Shown: piece after piece, positions 7,360 to 14,015 of the stretch
Layout of the letters: the number at the start of each line of letters is the position of its first letter
How positions within the stretch are numbered: the stretch's first letter is position 1
IMG/VR virus record: IMGVR_UViG_3300043449_001412
Location: 1-21,858 of that record
Source: a virus
Length of the DNA stretch: 21,858 nt
Reading direction: 5' to 3' (one strand)
Position numbers and translations under genes: made by a program
The notes under the pieces: model-generated
Told to the model about the DNA's origin: nothing
Databases searched by the model: none
The model's input: the letters and a program-made list of their open reading frames with translations, nothing else

Positions 7360-9990
7360 CGGGGCGGCAACGCCTGCGCCAATCAGGAACTTTTCAAGCG
7401 CCGATTTGCCGCCGCTTTGCAGCGCGTCAAGTCCTTGCTGCATCATGCCATGACCACCGGGACGCGAGAGCAACTCAATTGAGTTGTTGATGTCCAAACG
7501 CCCGTTGCCGCCGTTCGCAATCTTGCCTTGCCGGAACGCAAGTATGTCTTTTGCCTGCTGAAGAACGGCGGGATCTGTGTCTGCAATTTTCTGTTCTTTT
7601 GCAGGCATAGCGTTGAAACGCCGCACCAGTTCGCTGGACACAAGACCGTGCCCAGCATTTTCGGCGGCAAACATCGGTAGGTCTGAGCGCGGCGCAATCG
7701 GTGATTCCGGCTTCGCCTCAAAGTCAACGTAGCCGCGTCCTTTTGTCATACCGCTCTTGGTGCGCTCGTAATTGTCTGGATTGCCGGAGAAAGTCGTGGC
7801 GATTTTCTCTTCGTCGGAAGTGGTGAATGGTGTTTTTTCGTCAAAGTTCAGGACATAAGCGCCTCGGCCAGTGTCTATTGCTGCTGTATTGGGATACTCC
7901 TCAAGATGAGCGCGAAGTGTAGGCGCGTCCAGCTTGCCATCGCGTTTTATTGCGAGGTTAGGTCCACCCTCTATCGGAACCTCTGCAATGTTCGGTACGC
8001 CATATTGCCCAAGGAACATGCCACGCCGAGCAGCGGAATAGTCGAGAATGTTCTGTGTGCGGTCGGCTACTTGTCCGCTCTTTCCGATCGGAAGCTCGAA
8101 GCCGGTGGCGCCAGCAACATTTGTCTCCAAAGGCTTTGCAATTCCATCCGGCCCAGGCAATGGCTGGAATGCGCCTTGCACTGGCTGCGTGGCGATCGTT
8201 TTCAATCCAAGACGACGGTTGATGATGTCGTGGCCCTGCTCGTCCTTGAACGTCGCAAGCGCCGACGACGAGAAGGCGTCACGGCTACCGGGCGTTGCTT
8301 CAAGCAACTCTTGGAAGTCTCCGACGCCATTGCCGCCGATCGCCTCGACCGGCTGGTAACCCATGATCGAATTAAACTCGGCGCCAGGGTAGAATTTCTT
8401 TGACGCGCTTTCTCTGCCGCGAATGGCGCGCAAATCCTCAAGCGTCTTGGCCGACGCCATCAGGTTGCGCTCGTCAGCCGCTGTCATGGGGATTGGGTTG
8501 TTTGCTCCGAACATACCAACGGTCGGGGTCAGGTTCTGCAACTTGTCGCCATAACCCGAACGCTGGAGAATGTCCGCATATTGCGGTTGCGTAAACAGCG
8601 TCTCAAAATCCGGCGTTCCCGCGATCATGTCGCGCGTCAGCATCCCTCGTTGCAGCAAATCTCGCGCCGGTATGCCCGTATTGTTCTGCAACTCCATCAA
8701 GGGCATCGCGACAGACCAGCCGGTCTCCTGTACTTCTGCAGGCGTCAGGCCGATCTTCTGGCCCGCCTCGCGCTGGCGGGCGCTCATGGCAAGATAGCCG
8801 GGTGAAAAACCGGCGTTGCCTTCCGCAAGCTGCTTGGCGGTGGGCGACTGACGGAACAGCCCCTGGTCGACGCCGGAGACGTTCGCCATCCAGGCGTCGT
8901 TCGTCACCTTGTAAACGTCGTCGGCAAGGTTTCTGAAGAAACTGTCCACCTTCGGCCCGGACAGAACAGTCTTCAGCGGGTCTTGTGACGAAAGCGCACG
9001 CACCGTATTCGGCACCCAAGCGCCAAGCACGCTGTCCTCGCCTTTGTTGCCCTGCACAGAACGGCCCATCACCGCCTTGATCACGGTCGGGTCTGTCGGA
9101 CGACCAGCGGAGTTCCACTCGCGCCAGATGTTCAGAGCGTTGGTCAGGTTGCTCTCGACGCTCGTCTGGGGGCTCGTCGCAGCAAGAAGCGCTGCAAACC
9201 TCGGCGCATCCTCCTTGCCAAAGACGTCAAGGAGCGCCTGCGTCGATCCGCGATACCAACCCAGTTTTGGCGCGCCCGCTTTAGACAGCGAAGCAAACTG
9301 CGCCGCAGACGGGATAACATCAAGAAGCCGCTTCATCGGCTCGATCATGCCTGGGTTCCGAGCGATGATCTCTAGTTCGTTCGGCAGAAGAAACTTCGCG
9401 GTCTGGTTGAACGTCGGGTCGGCTGCGCGAAGATCCGCGATAATGTTGCCCGCCTTGTCCGAAAGGCCGGTCTTCTGCATGCGGGCAATTTCCTGCGTGG
9501 TCTGGCCGCGAACCGGCGCTGTTGCCGGAGCGAACCCGCCAGCAAGCCCGGCGACTTTCTCGCCCTTCGCCAGCATCGGCATTCCCATTGCCGCCAGTTT
9601 TGCAGCCAAAGGCGCCTTCAACATGCCGCCAAGCCAAGCGCCTGCGCCAGTTGCATACAGAGCGTCACCAGCCGCAGACGCGCCCTTCATCAGGCCAGAA
9701 ACAATATTTTTGTCGCGGAAGTCCTGCATCATCGAGGGCTCGTAGCCGCCCTCTGCACGCGGGAACAGGCCAGCCGCCGCTGCGGCGCCGGAGCCAGGAG
9801 CCATGCCCGCGCCCATCAGCGCCAGCCTGTCGCGCATCAATGCGCCAGCCGCGTCGTCCTGCTGCGGAAGCTGATCCTCGCCGCCGTAGAGCTGCGACCT
9901 TACAAAGGAAGACGCACGGTCTTTTGCCGGAACCAACCCCATATACGACGACCACGGGGCGTTGCGAAAAGGAATGCGTTCGTCAGCCAT
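7318..9990 (-). CDS. Large virion/ejection-type protein with glycosylase-like region
   Basis: 890 aa from the ATG at 9990 (a TTG two codons earlier is also possible). Residues about 60-160 are Ala/Gly/Met-rich with hydrophobic helices (AWLGGMLKAPLAAKLAA), suiting membrane passage. Residues about 225-400 contain LAATSPQT, then LSGPKVDSFFRNL and VTNDAWM. This ordered pattern recalls helix-hairpin-helix glycosylase-like domains seen in other phage and plasmid polyproteins. The C-terminal third includes GATGFELPIGKSGQV and many short polar segments. Size, composition and position between candidate small and large terminase genes fit an internal head protein injected with DNA, or a multi-domain effector. 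I know no closely related characterised protein. A hairpin-like CGGTA/TACCG sequence lies just upstream. Confidence 0.75.
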   Translation of the reverse strand: MADERIPFRNAPWSSYMGLVPAKDRASSFVRSQLYGGEDQLPQQDDAAGALMRDRLALMGAGMAPGSGAAAAAGLFPRAEGGYEPSMMQDFRDKNIVSGLMKGASAAGDALYATGAGAWLGGMLKAPLAAKLAAMGMPMLAKGEKVAGLAGGFAPATAPVRGQTTQEIARMQKTGLSDKAGNIIADLRAADPTFNQTAKFLLPNELEIIARNPGMIEPMKRLLDVIPSAAQFASLSKAGAPKLGWYRGSTQALLDVFGKEDAPRFAALLAATSPQTSVESNLTNALNIWREWNSAGRPTDPTVIKAVMGRSVQGNKGEDSVLGAWVPNTVRALSSQDPLKTVLSGPKVDSFFRNLADDVYKVTNDAWMANVSGVDQGLFRQSPTAKQLAEGNAGFSPGYLAMSARQREAGQKIGLTPAEVQETGWSVAMPLMELQNNTGIPARDLLQRGMLTRDMIAGTPDFETLFTQPQYADILQRSGYGDKLQNLTPTVGMFGANNPIPMTAADERNLMASAKTLEDLRAIRGRESASKKFYPGAEFNSIMGYQPVEAIGGNGVGDFQELLEATPGSRDAFSSSALATFKDEQGHDIINRRLGLKTIATQPVQGAFQPLPGPDGIAKPLETNVAGATGFELPIGKSGQVADRTQNILDYSAARRGMFLGQYGVPNIAEVPIEGGPNLAIKRDGKLDAPTLRAHLEEYPNTAAIDTGRGAYVLNFDEKTPFTTSDEEKIATTFSGNPDNYERTKSGMTKGRGYVDFEAKPESPIAPRSDLPMFAAENAGHGLVSSELVRRFNAMPAKEQKIADTDPAVLQQAKDILAFRQGKIANGGNGRLDINNSIELLSRPGGHGMMQQGLDALQSGGKSALEKFLIGAGVAAPSAGLAATREDQRR

Positions 9991-10144
9991 GCGCAAAACT
10001 CTGATACGGTAACTTAATACCGCCTATCACATTGCGCGACGACGATCGAATAAGGCCGTTACTTCAGCGCGACGGACCCGCGCGCATATCGAGCGTGACT
10101 GCTGAACCTACTGTCAGACGGCTAGTTCACGTTACGCTCGAAAT

Positions 10145-10300
10145 TCAGTTCCTCAACCATTCATATATGAAGATGACGGCGAGGATCGATACAGACACCG
10201 CAAAGAACGCCGCCTCGCCGTCAGTGAGCCTGCCGCTCGCCTGTGTCGATTGAGACGAGGCGAGGCTCGTCGTAAAAGTGGCGATAGATACCGCGTCCAT
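10145..10300 (-). CDS. 51-aa single-pass membrane protein (holin-like candidate)
   Basis: 51 aa, starting MDAVSIATFTTSLASS. A polar half is followed by one transmembrane segment (AAFFAVSVSILAVIFIY) and a short charged end EWLRN. The ATG shares one base with the stop of the preceding gene (TGATG), and a run of G residues seven bases upstream can act as ribosome binding site. Too short for standard gene calling but well supported by spacing. A single-pass protein beside packaging genes could be a pinholin or a membrane anchor, but there is no adjacent endolysin in the window, so function is open. A 148-base gap before the next gene shows no convincing further gene. Confidence 0.7.
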   Translation of the reverse strand: MDAVSIATFTTSLASSQSTQASGRLTDGEAAFFAVSVSILAVIFIYEWLRN

Positions 10301-10836
10301 CACTTATCCCCCAGGATCAGGTTGATGCTCAGACCAACGGCATTGCCGACGCCGACGCCCTCCTTGCTGTCGTATCCGGCAACGCGGAACGTCGTCTTGA
10401 TCAGGTCGGCGCGCTGCGGGGCGGGCGTGTCCTCGTCGTGGATCATCTTCCAGCTTGTCTTCAGGATTTCTTCCGCCTGCAGACGCGCCTTCATCTTGAA
10501 GGACATGCCCTCAGTCTTCAGAGCCTCGCGCTGTGCGTCGACCTCCGCAAGGAAGTCGGGGTTGCATGACAGGACCGCCCAGTCCTCGGGGCTGATCTTG
10601 TAGGCCTCGACCAGCTTCTCGATCGGCCCGGTCTGCAGCGCGATCTCGATCGGCAGCGTGCGCGGCCAGAGTTGGATCTCGGCAGGGTCGAGCGGGTTCA
10701 GGACGCGGGTCTGGACGGCGGGAGGCTTCGGCGCCGGGGGGAGGATTTCCGCAGGCGGCTCGAACTGCGACGGCTCGAGTTGCTGCAGCGGATGCTTCCT
10801 CGGTCTGCCGCGCCCTCTCTTCGGCGTGTCGGTCAT
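10300..10836 (-). CDS. AT-hook protein, candidate small terminase subunit
   Basis: 178 aa. The N-terminus has an AT-hook (KRGRGRPRKHP, residues 6-16), followed by a proline-rich linker to about residue 45. The rest is helical and includes FKMKARLQAEEILKTSWKMI and a region ending VGNAVGLSINLILGDK. The helical block with a conserved Met-Lys-Ala-Arg motif resembles proteins found upstream of large terminases in N4-gp56-type phages. A DNA-recognition role in packaging is therefore plausible, though no classical small terminase family is evident. Start ATG shares a base with the upstream stop (TAATG) and follows GGAG by 8 bases. Confidence 0.6.
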   Translation of the reverse strand: MTDTPKRGRGRPRKHPLQQLEPSQFEPPAEILPPAPKPPAVQTRVLNPLDPAEIQLWPRTLPIEIALQTGPIEKLVEAYKISPEDWAVLSCNPDFLAEVDAQREALKTEGMSFKMKARLQAEEILKTSWKMIHDEDTPAPQRADLIKTTFRVAGYDSKEGVGVGNAVGLSINLILGDK

Positions 10837-11087
10837 TAACCGCGCTCCAGCATGTCTCTGTCGGAGTAGAGCAGTTCAATCTGCCCCTCAAGGCCCACGA
10901 TCTTCTTCTCAAGAACGTCAATATACCGGACCTGACCGGCGCAGTTCTCGCGAAAATGATCCCGCTCCGCGAGAAGCCTACCAATCTGGTCTATCAGACC
11001 ATTCACAATGCGGTCTTCCTCGTCGTCGGGCCAGATACGGGAAGAGGCGTCGGCAATCAGATCGTTCAGTTTATCCGCCTCAGTCAT
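10836..11087 (-). CDS. Small coiled-coil protein
   Basis: 83 aa, beginning MTEADKLNDLIADASSRIW. It is almost wholly helical with regular hydrophobic spacing (LEKKIVGLEGQIELLYSDRD), consistent with a coiled coil. It starts seven bases after the preceding stop with a purine-rich GAGAGAG ribosome binding site and ends overlapping the AT-hook gene start. Its operon position suggests a partner of packaging or head proteins, but no family is recognised. Confidence 0.75.
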   Translation of the reverse strand: MTEADKLNDLIADASSRIWPDDEEDRIVNGLIDQIGRLLAERDHFRENCAGQVRYIDVLEKKIVGLEGQIELLYSDRDMLERG

Positions 11088-11094
11088 CTCTCTC

Positions 11095-11466
11095 TCACTT
11101 CAAAAAACGCACCTTGTAGGTCGTCTGGTCGATCAAAGCGACGATCTCGTCGATGATGTTCTGCAGGTGGCTGTCGGCGCAGATCGCCGCTCGGTTCTTG
11201 CCGATCCAGCCGTCGAGTTCCTTCAGCAGGGACATCGGCGTCTCGGCGCCGTGCAGCTCGTCGGGGTAGTCGGTCAGCAGACCGTAGCGGCCCTGGTAGG
11301 CCTCCGCGAACGTGTCGGCCAGCGGGACGATGTCCTTGTAGAAGCCGCGCAGAGCCATGTGCAGGGCAAAAGAGTTGGTCCGCAGGTGCAGGATGTGCGC
11401 GATCGTGCGGGCGTGAAAGCAGCGCGAAACAAGTTCGGCGGCGAGTTGGGGGGAGTGGTCGGCCAT
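11095..11466 (-). CDS. DUF5856-like protein (ferritin/Dps-like helical fold suspected)
   Basis: 123 aa, all helical. The segment AHILHLRTNSFALHMALRGF followed by YKDIVPLADTFAEAYQGRYG has the histidine/acidic spacing of Dps- or ferritin-like four-helix bundles. It matches my recollection of DUF5856 proteins common in phages. No enzymatic role is known to me. It is the first gene of the leftward structural operon. There is no obvious ribosome binding site before the ATG at 11466, so it may be leaderless or start slightly differently. The control region with an inverted repeat lies directly upstream. Confidence 0.75.
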   Translation of the reverse strand: MADHSPQLAAELVSRCFHARTIAHILHLRTNSFALHMALRGFYKDIVPLADTFAEAYQGRYGLLTDYPDELHGAETPMSLLKELDGWIGKNRAAICADSHLQNIIDEIVALIDQTTYKVRFLK

Positions 11467-11511
11467 ACGCGGAGTAAGCGGGCGGATGGCGGGGGCGTCA
11501 AATAAGGGAGC

Positions 11512-11551
11512 AGTGAAGTCACTTGGCTGCCGGTAATGAAGTGACTACGCT
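11512..11551 (+). promoter_or_regulatory. Promoter with overlapping inverted repeats
   Basis: A palindrome AGTGAAGTCACT at 11512-11523 is followed by AAGTGACT at 11539-11546, so GTCACTT and AAGTGAC form a spaced inverted repeat. TTGGCT (11523-11528) and TACGCT (11546-11551) with 17-base spacing could be the -35 and -10 boxes of the plus-strand microprotein gene. If so, the repeats would be an operator. Promoter matches are modest. Confidence 0.35.
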
Positions 11552-11572
11552 ACCGGAAACGGAGAGAGAGCA

Positions 11573-11692
11573 ATGGCAGTCATCAAGGTTGAGGTCGAGG
11601 AGAAGGTCGTCGTCAGGGATGAGACGAAGGCGGAGGTGAAGGAAGAGAAGAAGGAGCCGGTCGAGAAGTCGGAGGAAAATTCCAAAAAATGA
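11573..11692 (+). CDS. 39-aa highly charged microprotein
   Basis: 39 aa, beginning MAVIKVEVEEKVVVRDET and continuing with a lysine/glutamate-rich tail ending SEENSKK. GGAG precedes the ATG by eight bases. Nearly every residue after position 5 is Lys, Glu, Val or Asp/Arg, so it is probably unstructured or a single charged helix. It is isolated on the plus strand between the structural module and the non-coding region, and its stop codon lies inside a strong hairpin. It is too short for standard calling. Function unknown. Confidence 0.6.
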   Translation: MAVIKVEVEEKVVVRDETKAEVKEEKKEPVEKSEENSKK

Positions 11693-11711
11693 GCCAAAAA
11701 ATTTTTTGGAA
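11680..11711 (+). terminator. AT-rich hairpin over the microprotein stop codon
   Basis: Arms TTCCAAAAAAT (11680-11690) and ATTTTTTGGAA (11701-11711) are perfectly complementary over 11 bp with a 10-base loop. The right part also contains the 16-base palindrome CCAAAAAATTTTTTGG. It could terminate or stabilise the transcript. It lacks a GC-rich stem and a following T-run, so terminator function is uncertain. Confidence 0.4.
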
Positions 11712-12092
11712 ATTGGACATACGTCGTGCGTATAACGGGCCTTAGCGCAAGCTTGGCTATTGGGGAAAACCAAGAAAAATTATGTGGGGGACCATTAAAT
11801 AGAATCTATAGATAGCTCTAACCCCCTCGCCCCCTCTGTTCCGGCAAAAGAATTATTGCCTTGAGCGTGGGCGCCAGGGCGATCGATCAGCCTTGAGCCC
11901 GGCTGCACTGTGGGGCGTCTGCCGCCCCACAATCGCGCACAAGCATTTGTTTTTATTTATTCTCCGGCGGTTTACGAAACCGTTGTGGCCTCCCGGCGCC
12001 CGTCTTGGGGGTCCGGTCGGCGGGTCAATTCAAAAATGAATCGCGTTATATGTTAGTGTGTTGCGCGTCGAAACTACTGTGAGTCACAACGC
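11693..12092. other. Non-coding control region
   Basis: About 400 bases with no credible gene on either strand. They contain a C-rich stretch near 11820 and three perfect hairpins: 11909-11931, 11968-11982 and 12028-12041. The composition alternates between AT-rich and GC-rich blocks. It separates the leftward structural operon from the rightward 143-aa gene. It may contain promoters, but I cannot point to a convincing one. Confidence 0.55.
11909..11931. terminator. GC-rich hairpin in non-coding region
   Basis: Perfect 9-bp stem (TGTGGGGCG and CGCCCCACA) with a five-base loop. The nearest T-rich tract starts about 16 bases after it on the plus strand, too far for a textbook intrinsic terminator. 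It may still block transcription or act as a structured RNA or DNA site. Confidence 0.4.
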
Positions 12093-12524
12093 ATGTCGTT
12101 TTACACGACCGACCTCGATGACTTGAACAGCGCCCCGCGACTTCCGACCGAGAGCGAGCGGGAGAAGGCAGAGCGCTTGACGCCCGTCGAGCTGCGGCTC
12201 GGCGCCGCCCTGTCAAAGATACCGGCGGCAGTTCAGCGGAAAGGCCTGCCGATCGCCACCATACAGGCGCAACTGCCGGGACGAACGAAAGGCAAGCGCT
12301 GCGACCTTGGCGAACTGGCAAAGGCCTTGCGTCGGCGTGGGTGGCAGAAGAGGCAGCACTGGGAGCGGCGCAACGAAGAGGCGTCCGCGACCCTCTGGTA
12401 TCCGCCCGGCGTCGACCCGGTGCAAGCGAGCATCGCAGCTCGAATGAAACTCCCGCCCGGTCGACCGCCGAAATGGCTGGCCCACGCCCGCAAGCTGGCG
12501 CGCGAGTCCGGTCTCGTCTTCTAG
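12093..12524 (+). CDS. Small winged-helix-like DNA-binding protein
   Basis: 143 aa. The N-terminus is acidic and polar. Residues about 50-105 (from GLPIATIQAQLPGR through DLGELAKALRRRGWQKRQHW to ATLWYPP) have the helix-helix-recognition helix-beta hairpin layout of a winged helix. A basic segment follows near the C-terminus (KLPPGRPPKWLAHARKLARE). No strong ribosome binding site is visible before the ATG; GTGAG lies about 10 bases upstream. The gene faces the 159-aa minus-strand gene and overlaps it by four bases at the 3' ends. A regulator or replication accessory protein is likely given its position beside the repeat block, but this is inferred. Confidence 0.7.
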   Translation: MSFYTTDLDDLNSAPRLPTESEREKAERLTPVELRLGAALSKIPAAVQRKGLPIATIQAQLPGRTKGKRCDLGELAKALRRRGWQKRQHWERRNEEASATLWYPPGVDPVQASIAARMKLPPGRPPKWLAHARKLARESGLVF

Positions 12525-13000
12525 ACGCCCGCCTCGACCCAGCGCTCTGCGATCTCGTCGAGCGCCCGGCGCACGGCGCACAGTTCGTCGAGCGTGCGAG
12601 GATAGCGACCGCGACCTTCGATGATCCCGCGCTCGAGCGGCCCCATGATCGGCGCGAGCGTTCTGTATCGCCGGATCACCTGCCGCTCGAACTGGTCGAG
12701 GCGCGCCGACGACAGTCTGCGGTCGACTGCGCCCGCGTCAGGATCCTGACGGTCGTGCAAGCCACTGACGATCGCCCGGTAGGCGCGTGAGAGGGCTGTC
12801 CATTTCTTCGACGTCGCGAACTGGTCGATGGTGATTCTGGACTGCGCCGCAAGCTTGGACATGACACAACGCACGGGCGCCTCCTGACTGTCGAGAGGGT
12901 CCATTGCAGCGTCGAAAAAGCGCCCCGGCAAATAGCGCTGCTGGCTCCTGCCAAGCTCTCGTTTCGCAAATTTCGCAGTTTCGCAACATCCTCTAGACAT
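12521..13000 (-). CDS. Hypothetical basic helical protein
   Basis: Up to 159 aa from an ATG at 13000. The C-terminal 110 residues look coherent and helical (SKKWTALSRAYRAIVSGLHD, later LDELCAVRRALDEIAERW). The first 30 codons include the TTTCGC repeat triplet at 12962-12984, so the real start may be the ATG at 12904 (MDPLDSQEAPVR), leaving the repeats as an upstream control site. Neither start has a good ribosome binding site. No family recognised. Being next to the repeat block, it may regulate or use it. Confidence 0.55.
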   Translation of the reverse strand: MSRGCCETAKFAKRELGRSQQRYLPGRFFDAAMDPLDSQEAPVRCVMSKLAAQSRITIDQFATSKKWTALSRAYRAIVSGLHDRQDPDAGAVDRRLSSARLDQFERQVIRRYRTLAPIMGPLERGIIEGRGRYPRTLDELCAVRRALDEIAERWVEAGV

Positions 13001-13248
13001 ATACTCAGGCTTGACTATACGGAGGGACTCAAAGAGGCTGACGCGAAATTGCGAAAAGTGCGAAAGATTATAAATAGGAATATATATAAGATATATATTT
13101 CAGTATATTACCACCCATTTTCCTGGATTTTTCGTTTCGCAAACCTTTTGCGAAATCGTGCGAATTTCGCGCGAAATTTTCTTGCCAAGCTTATGTTCCA
13201 GGGCGACACGTTTGCGAAATCGTATTTTTCGCGCGAAATTTTGCGAAA
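12962..13248. repeat. TTTCGC/GCGAAA iteron cluster with AT-rich core (candidate origin or multi-site operator)
   Basis: Fourteen exact copies of TTTCGC or its complement GCGAAA occur in 287 bases, starting at 12962, 12971, 12979, 13043, 13051, 13060, 13135, 13150, 13165, 13171, 13214, 13227, 13233 and 13243. Between the second and third groups, 13066-13110 is almost pure A and T and would melt easily. Repeated protein sites flanking an AT-rich segment are the classical design of replication origins. A repressor-binding array or a partition site are alternatives. No credible gene occupies 13001-13305. Confidence 0.75.
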
Positions 13249-13250
13249 AG

Positions 13251-13277
13251 AAAAAGGCGCCCGGAGGCGCCCCTTTT
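13251..13277 (-). terminator. Intrinsic terminator of the leftward small-gene operon
   Basis: GGCGCC arms at 13256-13261 and 13266-13271 around a CGGA loop, followed on the minus strand by a T-rich run (TTTTTCTTTT). On the plus strand it is followed by TTTT, so it may act in both directions. It lies 28 bases after the stop of the 73-aa gene. Confidence 0.8.
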
Positions 13278-13305
13278 AGCTAGTCACACACCCGACCCGC
13301 CGACC

Positions 13306-13527
13306 CTACGCGAGCCCCCGGTCGATCGCCCGCATGAGCCTTCGGAAGGCCGTCTCGTATGGGCACGGCCTCGACTGGTAGAGCCACCCCTTGAGCGTAT
13401 TGAACCGCACGCCGAGCGCCTCCGCAGCCTCCTCTGCGCCGCCGTATCCGTTGGCCTCGATCCATGCCCGGAGGACGTCGCGGAACGGTCTCGGATCGTT
13501 TTCCCAGTCGTGATATGAAGCGGCCAT
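13306..13527 (-). CDS. Helix-turn-helix (Cro/CI-like) protein
   Basis: 73 aa. Residues about 30-62 (EEAAEALGVRFNTLKGWL followed by ETAFRRLMRAID) match the helix-turn-helix of small phage repressors or excision-type regulators: a short helix with Ala-Leu-Gly-Val turn, then a recognition helix. The ATG at 13527 follows a purine-rich GAAGG with 9 bases of spacing, and AGGAG lies further upstream in the conserved ACAGGAGAG context. It is the last gene of the leftward operon before the terminator and adjacent to the repeat cluster, making it a good candidate for a repeat-binding regulator. That target is inferred. Confidence 0.75.
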   Translation of the reverse strand: MAASYHDWENDPRPFRDVLRAWIEANGYGGAEEAAEALGVRFNTLKGWLYQSRPCPYETAFRRLMRAIDRGLA

Positions 13528-13563
13528 GCTGGTCTGCCTTCTCTCCTGTTGGTGGACAAGCTA

Positions 13564-13595
13564 GGGGCGCCTCGATCTGGACAATCGGGCGCCCC
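13564..13595 (-). promoter_or_regulatory. GTCCAG-loop hairpin, variant 1 (upstream of helix-turn-helix gene)
   Basis: On the minus strand CGAT and ATCG enclose a TGTCCAG loop, and GGGGCGCC/GGCGCCCC arms form an outer stem with one bulged base. A second, weak GTCCAC-containing copy follows before the ACAGGAG ribosome binding site. It is the most divergent member of the hairpin family. Confidence 0.6.
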
Positions 13596-13602
13596 GTCTG
13601 CG

Positions 13603-13770
13603 TTACGGCTTGGCGAGGTAGACCGCCGAGCCCTTCACGATTTTGCAGCCGGGAAAGAACCGGCGCACCTGACTGACGCTGTCGAAGTGCACCTTGGCGA
13701 ACCATTCCCTATTGTAGAGGTATAGGTCGAACGCGGTCGGCGTCTTCTGCGTCTTCGTCTTCTTCGTCAT
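13603..13770 (-). CDS. 55-aa basic protein
   Basis: 55 aa, beginning MTKKTKTQKTPTAFDLYLYN. A lysine/threonine-rich start is followed by an aromatic, mixed helix-strand core containing EWFAKVHFDS and FFPGCKIVKG. GGGAG lies seven bases before the ATG, and the gap to the preceding gene is 12 bases, so it is cotranscribed with it. It does not have its own GTCCAG hairpin, unlike its neighbours. Below normal gene-calling length but well supported. No family recognised. Confidence 0.75.
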   Translation of the reverse strand: MTKKTKTQKTPTAFDLYLYNREWFAKVHFDSVSQVRRFFPGCKIVKGSAVYLAKP

Positions 13771-13782
13771 GTCGTTTCTCCC

Positions 13783-13998
13783 TTAGCCGCGATCAAACCA
13801 AGCCACGCAGGCCTCGTTCTGGTCGGTGTCGCGGATACAAACAATTTTTTCCGCGACGGGCGTGAAGGCCTCCAATTCGTTCGCCAGTTCCCGAAGGATG
13901 CGGGCGCACTCGAACGCGGTGCCGGTAGACACGGCCTTGTCGCCGTCGACTGGGTCGAAGGCGTCACTGTCACAATCTATGAGAATACGTAGTTGCAT
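13783..13998 (-). CDS. Small acidic protein
   Basis: 71 aa, beginning MQLRILIDCDSDAFDP. It is strongly acidic, with an alternating beta-strand start and a helix rich in Ala/Glu/Leu (ARILRELANELEAF), ending with a strand. The ATG at 13998, rather than any upstream in-frame ATG, is set by AGGAG nine bases before it (AGGAGAAAGAAG) and by the hairpin 5 bases further upstream. No family recognised. It belongs to the leftward set of hairpin-led small genes, whose proteins are probably host-takeover or accessory factors. Confidence 0.8.
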   Translation of the reverse strand: MQLRILIDCDSDAFDPVDGDKAVSTGTAFECARILRELANELEAFTPVAEKIVCIRDTDQNEACVAWFDRG

Positions 13999-14015
13999 CT
14001 TCTTTCTCCTGTGTA

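Noticed and set aside
11472-11501. Leaderless promoter for the DUF5856-like gene (TTGACG, 18 bases, TTACTC)
   Set aside because: The -35-like box is good but the -10 matches consensus at only one position, so it is not reported as a feature.
11519-11773. 84-codon minus-strand frame opposite the charged microprotein
   Set aside because: Leucine-rich complement of Glu/Lys codons; the plus-strand frame has the ribosome binding site.
12962-13248. CRISPR array
   Set aside because: Repeats are six bases, occur in both orientations and at irregular distances; no spacer-repeat periodicity.
13049-13279. 76-codon plus-strand frame through the repeat block
   Set aside because: Starts at TTG, consists of translated GCGAAA repeats and A/T-rich sequence (runs of Ile, Tyr, Phe, Arg), and has no ribosome binding site.
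13280-13705. 141-codon minus-strand frame across the 73-aa gene and hairpin 1
   Set aside because: It runs through the hairpin and the end of the 55-aa gene in another frame; the 73-aa frame has the helix-turn-helix and a ribosome binding site.
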